Below, piece by piece: positions 59,744-64,000 of a stretch of DNA of 64,000 nt. Each line of letters begins with the position of its first letter. The stretch's first letter is position 1. The translations under genes and the position numbers were made by a program. The stretch is from CAVZTA01 sp963778025 (lineage in GTDB: Bacteria > Chloroflexota > Limnocylindria > Limnocylindrales > CSP1-4), in the NCBI GenBank assembly GCA_963778025.1, contig CAVZTA010000008.1, forward strand, positions 62,001-126,000, read 5' to 3'. The notes under the pieces were generated by a model. That model ran no database searches. It was not told the origin of the DNA and saw only the letters and a program-made list of their open reading frames with translations.

Positions 59744-60793
59744 TCAGCCGCTCGAGCCGCTTGCCACGCGAACGAGGCTCTTGATCGCCCGCCGCTGGTC
59801 CATCGCGTCGTAGGCGTCGACGATGTGCTCGAGATCGGTCTCGAAGTCGAACACGCGCCCGGGCTCGATCTCGCCGGCCAACACCGCAGCGAGCAGCTCT
59901 GGCAGGTACTTCCGCACCGGCGCGACGCCGCCGCGCAGGCCCACGTTGCGGAAGATGACCGTCTCGATGGGGACCTCGACGTCATGCGGCGCGCCGACCG
60001 CGCCGACCATGCCGCCGGACCGCGTGATCGCGAACGCCGTCCGCATCGATTCCCCGGTGCCCACGCACTCGAGGGCGGCATCGACACCCAGTCCGTCGGT
60101 CATGGACCGGACGGCGTCGGTCGCCGCGTCACCGCGTTCGGCCACGACGTCCGTCGCCCCGAACTCGCGAGCGACCGCCTGGCGCGCCGGGTTGCGTGAG
60201 AGCGCGATGATCCGCGCCGCGCCGAGGCGCTTCGCCCCGAGCACGGCGGACAGCCCGACCGCTCCGTCGCCCACGACGGCGACGGTCATCCCGGGACCGA
60301 CCCCGGCGCTCACCGCGGCGTGATATCCGGTACACCCGACATCCGAGAGCGCGAGGATCGAGCGCATCGTGGCGTCGGAGTGCCCGGAGCCCGGGATCTT
60401 GACGAGGGTCGCGTCCGCGAACGGCACGCGCACCTGCTCACCCTGACCGCCGTCGATGCCGTGGTTGCCGAAGCCGCCGCCGTGGAGGCAGTTCGCCTGC
60501 CAGCCGGCGCGACACAGCACGCACGTGCCGTCGGACCACGTGAACGGCGCGACGACGGGGTCGCCGGGGGCGAGGTCGTGAACGTCGCCGCCGACCTGCT
60601 CGACGACGCCCATGAACTCGTGGCCGATCGCACCCGTGTCATGCGGCGAATCGCCGCGGTAGTACCACAGGTCGGAGCCGCACACGCACGCGAGGGTCAC
60701 GCGGACGACCGCATCGGTAGGCGCCTGGATCACGGGATCGGGCCGGTCGCCCACCGTGATGTCGCGGGGGCCGTTGAACAGGGCAGCTCGCAT
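59744..60793 (-). CDS. Zinc-dependent alcohol dehydrogenase (MDR family)
   Basis: 349 residues. The catalytic zinc site has CVCGSDLWYYRG and GHEFMGVVEQVG (Cys, His, Glu). The four-cysteine structural zinc loop is shortened (CVLCRAGWQANC). The Rossmann fold has VAVVGDGAVGLSAVLGAKRL and SRNPARQAVAREFGATDVVA, with Arg after the second strand, suggesting NADP preference. The rest, ALECVGTGESMRTAFAITR, is typical. Substrate unknown. It directly follows a small gene and shares its divergent promoter region with the XRE/MmyB regulator, a frequent regulator-target pairing. Confidence 0.92.
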   Translation of the reverse strand: MRAALFNGPRDITVGDRPDPVIQAPTDAVVRVTLACVCGSDLWYYRGDSPHDTGAIGHEFMGVVEQVGGDVHDLAPGDPVVAPFTWSDGTCVLCRAGWQANCLHGGGFGNHGIDGGQGEQVRVPFADATLVKIPGSGHSDATMRSILALSDVGCTGYHAAVSAGVGPGMTVAVVGDGAVGLSAVLGAKRLGAARIIALSRNPARQAVAREFGATDVVAERGDAATDAVRSMTDGLGVDAALECVGTGESMRTAFAITRSGGMVGAVGAPHDVEVPIETVIFRNVGLRGGVAPVRKYLPELLAAVLAGEIEPGRVFDFETDLEHIVDAYDAMDQRRAIKSLVRVASGSSG

Positions 60794-60794
60794 G

Positions 60795-61055
60795 TCAGAC
60801 GACCTCGTGGGGCGAGAAGGGCACCGTGAGCCCGCGGTGCGAACGAGGCGATGCCGGCTCGACGGCGGAATCGTTCAGCAGCACGACGGGAAGGCTCACG
60901 ACGGTGAACGGGGCCGGGCCGGCATGCCGTCGCGCGGCGCGGAAGGCGGGATGCTCGACGACCTTCACGGGATATCGCGAGCCACCGGTCGCACGCAGCG
61001 CGGGGATCGTCGTCGTTCGTCCGGGGCACTGATCGAGAAGGATGGGATGCGTCAT
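60795..61055 (-). CDS. Hypothetical small protein upstream of the alcohol dehydrogenase
   Basis: 86 residues, MTHPILLDQCPGRTTTIPAL then FTVVSLPVVLLNDSAVEPAS and HRGLTVPFSPHEVV. No recognised domain. Its stop lies one base before the dehydrogenase ATG, so coupling is likely. It could be the remains of a longer reductase or a genuine small protein; evidence is mainly position and plausible codon use. Confidence 0.45.
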   Translation of the reverse strand: MTHPILLDQCPGRTTTIPALRATGGSRYPVKVVEHPAFRAARRHAGPAPFTVVSLPVVLLNDSAVEPASPRSHRGLTVPFSPHEVV

Positions 61056-61158
61056 GGCCGCATCGTCCGCCGGCCACCCGCCTCGAGGAAGGCACGCGTC
61101 TTACGGGTACTGGCAGTGCCTCCCTCGCAAGAACGGTCCGGCGTACGGTTCGGGAGTC
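61056..61158. promoter_or_regulatory. Divergent promoter/operator region
   Basis: A 103-base spacer between the divergent dehydrogenase unit and the regulator. It contains an inverted repeat AGGCAC and GTGCCT, 20 bases apart, around TTACGGGTACTGGC. XRE/MmyB regulators usually bind such spacers and control the facing operon. No promoter hexamers were convincing. Confidence 0.4.
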
Positions 61159-62035
61159 ATGCACGCCGACCTGGAGATCCGCGAGTTCCTCACCACCCGC
61201 CGCGCCCGGCTGACGCCGGCGCGCGCGGGGTTGCCGACGTACGGGCGATCGCGTCGCGTCCAGGGGCTGCGGCGCGAAGAGGTCGCGCTGCTGGCGGGCA
61301 TCAGCGTCGAGTACTACACGCGCCTCGAGCGCGGCAATGGGCGCGGCGTCTCCGAAGAGGTGCTCGACGGCGTGAGCCGGGCGCTCCAGCTCGACGAGGC
61401 GGAGCATGCGCACCTCCTCGATCTCGTGCGGACCGCCAACCAGGAGCGACCGCCCACGGAAGCACGTGGCCCCCGCGACCGTCCGGCCGAGCGTCAAGCG
61501 GATCATCGATGCGATGTCGGACATCCCGGCGTTCGTCGGCAACGGTCGGCTGGACATCCTCTACGCGAACCCATTGCTCGAGGCGCTCTACTCGGAGCAC
61601 TTCCGTGACTCCCTGCGCCCGGTGAACACGGCGCGGTTCATGTTCCTCGATCCGCGCGCCCGGACGTTCTACCCGGACTGGGACACGAACATGCGCGATG
61701 CGGTCGCCGCGCTGCACGGCGAGGCCGGCCGGAACCCGTATGACCGCGGGCTGTCCGATCTCATCGGACAGCTCTCGACACGGAGCGAGGAGTTCCGCGT
61801 CCACTGGGCGCGCCACGACGTGCGCTTCCACCGGAGCGGCACCAAGCGCATCAACCATCCGCTGGTCGGCGAGCTCACGCTCGCGTACGAGCGTCTCGAG
61901 CTCCCGGCCGACGCGGGCCTCGCGATCGTGACCTATTCGGCCGAGCCTGGATCCGTCTCGGAGGATCGCCTCGGCGAGCTCGCCCGCTGGGCATCGACGC
62001 GGTCGCGCTTGGCCACGGCCGACGTCACGGCCTGA
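61159..62035 (+). CDS. XRE-type regulator with MmyB-like ligand-binding domain, one apparent frameshift
   Basis: 291 residues after skipping one base near 61460. The N-terminal helix-turn-helix is diagnostic: GLPTYGRSRRVQGLRREEVA, LLAGISVEYYTRLERGNGRG. The MmyB-like domain follows, after the break: PSVKRIIDAMSDIPAFVGNG, RLDILYANPLLEALYSEHF, MFLDPRARTFYPDWDTNMRD and RFHRSGTKRINHPLVGELTL. This domain binds fatty-acid-like ligands in characterised members. Divergent from the alcohol dehydrogenase unit, which is the probable target. Confidence 0.9.
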
Positions 62036-62198
62036 CGGCGGCTTCACCGGCCGCATCAGCCCGTGCGTGGTATCCAGTCACCGTGGACAGGAGGCTGACG
62101 TGAGCGGAGCCAGGGCCGCGGGCGCCGAGGGTGCACGACCGGCTGGTGAGCCACGTCGTGATGAGGAGCGGCCACGCCGACGCGCTGCGAGTCGAGGG

Positions 62199-63342
62199 AT
62201 GACGGCATGCCGATCCGCTCGACGTGCTCCGCCGCCGGACGAGTGAGAAGTGGCGGACCTACCCGCCGGACGTGCTGCCGATGTTCGTGGCCGAGATGGA
62301 CTTCCCCCTCGCGCCGGCGATCCGCGACGCGCTCCGCGAGGCGCTGGATCGCAGCGACACCGGCTATGTCGATCCGCACGATACCGGCGCCGCCGAGGCG
62401 TTCGCGGCGTTCGCGAGCGACCGCTGGGGCTGGTCGCCGTCGCCGGATCGGATGGGCATCACGACGGATGTCAGCGTCGTGGTCGTGGAGGCGTTGCGCC
62501 GGCTGATCGCACCGGGCGACGGCGTGATCATCACGCCGCCGGTCTATCCGCCCTTCTTCGCGTTCATCCCCGAGGCGGGCGGGACGGTCGTCGAGGTGCC
62601 CCTGCTCGACGATGGCGAGACCTACGCGCTCGACCTCGAGGGCATCGACCGCGCGCTCGCAGCGGGCGCGCGCGGCATCCTGCTGTGCCACCCGCACAAT
62701 CCCGTCGGTCTCGTGCACGACGGCGAGACCCTGGTGCATCTCTCGCGGATCGTCGCTCGCCACGACGCGTTCGTCGTCAGCGACGAGATCCACGCGCCGC
62801 TCGTCCATCGCGGGCAGACGTTCGTCCCCTACCTCAGCGTCTCGGATGAGGCCCGGGAGCACGGCATCGCGGCGGAGTCGGGGAGCAAGGCATTCAACCT
62901 GGCCGGCCTCAAGACCGCGTTCTTCGTCGCCGAGTCGGAGCGGATGACCTCCTTGATCCGCTCCCTTCCGGAGGAGGTCACCTTCCGGGCGGGCCTGTTC
63001 GGCCTGATCGCGACCCGCGAGGGTTTCGCCGCGAGCCGCGACTGGCTCGAGGCGACCGTCGCGGCGATCGAGGCCAACGTCGCATCGCTGGAGCAGCAGC
63101 TGGCCGCCAAGCTCCCGGCCGCCCGCTTCCGCCGTGCGCACGCGACGTATCTCGCGTGGCTCGACCTGTCCGCCCTGGGCTGGGGCGACGATCCCGCCGC
63201 GCGGGCCCTCGAACGCGCCCGGGTGGCGCTTGCCGGCGGGCTCACGTTCGGACGGCAGGGTGCTGGCTACGTCCGCATGAACCTCGCCTGCGCACCGGAC
63301 ACGATCGCCGAGGCCCTCGACCGCCTCGCGGGCGCACGATGA
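62199..63342 (+). CDS. MalY/PatB family PLP aminotransferase or C-S lyase, one apparent frameshift at the start
   Basis: 380 residues if read from ATG 62199 with one extra base near 62204 ignored (MT then HADPLDVLRRRTSEKWRTYP). Without that correction the first usable codon is GTG 62224. The fold I motifs are LPMFVAEMDFPLAPAIRDAL (typical PatB start), ITPPVYPPFFAFIP, GILLCHPHNPVGLVHDGETL, VVSDEIHAPLVHRGQTFVPY and SGSKAFNLAGLKTAF with the PLP Lys. Members cleave cystathionine or S-substituted cysteines, releasing pyruvate and ammonia. The cupin gene follows 55 bases downstream on the same strand. Confidence 0.9.
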
Positions 63343-63397
63343 TCCGGACCCATCGATTCTGTGGCGCGCGCCAAGCCGCTCGCCGAAGGAGACGACC

Positions 63398-63787
63398 ATG
63401 ACCCAGCGAACGCAGGCGGCGACATCGAAGGGGCCGACCGACTGGTTCACCGGGGATGTGTGGATCGATGCGCTGTCGACGGGTCAGAGCGCCCCGATGA
63501 GCATCAGCTCGGTGCATTTCTCCCCCGGCGCACGGACGGCGTGGCATCACCACGCGGGCGGTCAGACGCTCTGGGTGCTCGAAGGAGCCGGGCGGGTCCA
63601 GGCGCGGGGTGAGCCGGTGCTCGCGATCCGAGCCGGGGACGTCATCACGGCGCGGCCGGGCGAAGAGCACTGGCACGGTGCAGCTCCCGATCGCTTCATG
63701 ACCCACCTGTCGATCGCCGAGGGCGAGCCGACCTGGGGCGACCACGTCACTGACGACGACTACTCGGCGCCAGCGAGGGATCGCTGA
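63398..63787 (+). CDS. Cupin domain protein (carboxymuconolactone-associated type)
   Basis: 129 residues. Motif 1 is TAWHHHAGGQTLWVLEGAGR and motif 2 is AGDVITARPGEEHWHGAAPD, with histidines for a metal. The ending MTHLSIAEGEPTWGDHVTDD matches the group often found beside carboxymuconolactone decarboxylases or reductases. AAGGAG lies seven bases before the ATG. Reaction not assigned. Confidence 0.88.
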   Translation: MTQRTQAATSKGPTDWFTGDVWIDALSTGQSAPMSISSVHFSPGARTAWHHHAGGQTLWVLEGAGRVQARGEPVLAIRAGDVITARPGEEHWHGAAPDRFMTHLSIAEGEPTWGDHVTDDDYSAPARDR

Positions 63788-63802
63788 GCGACCTGTCGAC
63801 CG

Positions 63803-64000
63803 ATGGACTTCCTGATCGTCGTGGTGAACGTCGCGTGCTGGGGCACGGTGGTCGTCCTGTGGATCGCCACGGCGATCCGCGACTCGCGGGGGCGGCCGTC
63901 GGCCCGCGTCGATGGATCCACTGACCTGAAGCTGTCGGTCGGCGCGTTCGTCGCGGTCGCCGTCATCATCCTCGTCGGGCGGCGGCTCCTGGCGCCCCTG
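63803..64000 (+). CDS. Membrane protein, 3' end beyond the window
   Basis: The visible 66 residues (MDFLIVVVNVACWGTVVVLW, IATAIRDSRGRPSARVDGST, then LSVGAFVAVAVIILVGRRLL) give two membrane helices joined by a short polar loop. The frame is open to base 64000. No strong ribosome-binding site was seen and the family was not recognised. Confidence 0.55.
   Translation, partial: MDFLIVVVNVACWGTVVVLWIATAIRDSRGRPSARVDGSTDLKLSVGAFVAVAVIILVGRRLLAPL

Noticed and set aside
62091..62240. A small plus-strand frame after the regulator, preceded by GGAGG
   Set aside because: The product is almost all Arg, Ala and Glu and overlaps the start of the PatB-like gene; no support beyond the site.

Overview
This is a 64 kb window of G+C-rich bacterial DNA (about 70% by eye) packed with genes on both strands. 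The best guess is Chloroflexota, perhaps a Limnocylindria/Ellin6529-type lineage; an actinobacterium is the alternative. Support comes from the cluster infC-rpmI-rplT-pheS-pheT, a T-box leader on thrS, tandem DUF881 proteins, a DUF951 protein, paired dynamin-like GTPases, Tat and lipoprotein export signals, and no outer-membrane genes. No IS element, CRISPR array, phage gene or rRNA was seen. The only tRNA found is tRNA-Val(GAC).

Layout. 1-16 kb is a conserved core: tyrS (runs off the left edge), a class A penicillin-binding protein, mutS2, a 3-methyladenine DNA glycosylase, cvpA, pheT, pheS, rplT, rpmI, infC, a small barrel-like protein, thrS with its T-box, and tRNA-Val. 16-24.6 kb holds a small membrane protein, a GerMN/Gmad2 secreted protein preceded by a broken copy of itself, a zinc ribbon, a flavin-binding protein, two dynamin-like GTPases, a small lipoprotein and two methyltransferases. 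24.7-37 kb is metabolic and envelope-related: a flavin disulfide reductase, a GlcD-type oxidase, a tightly coupled set (DUF951, MFS exporter, asparaginase, amidohydrolase), and another coupled set (small protein, peptide-binding protein, peptidase MA, two DUF881 proteins). 37-48 kb holds cysS, a glycosyltransferase carrying a CysRS-like helical domain, a CPBP protease, a secreted propeller protein, cupin, ettA, GNAT, a Tat-exported protein and a short UvrA-like ATPase. 48-57 kb is the accessory region: a racemase, then a two-gene unit of a zinc-peptidase/TerB-like protein and a very large helicase-nuclease. 57-64 kb is small-molecule metabolism: DUF4239, two PLP enzymes, DUF2255, a zinc alcohol dehydrogenase, an XRE/MmyB regulator, a cupin and a truncated membrane protein.

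Two points stand out. First, many genes, including essential ones (tyrS, pheS, infC, cysS), change reading frame part-way, usually by one extra base, and regain a family-typical length when that base is ignored. This looks like uncorrected insertion errors from long reads, so such genes are given as single loci spanning both frames. The density is far higher at 49-57 kb. Second, that same stretch encodes the most interesting locus: a HExxH peptidase/TerB-like protein overlapping by 4 nt a protein of about 2,190 residues that carries a kinase-like N-terminus, DUF4011, an UPF1-like SF1 helicase, a Vsr-like (MTES_1575-type) nuclease, a BRCT domain and a beta-rich C-terminus. It is a good candidate for an uncharacterised defence or DNA-repair system.
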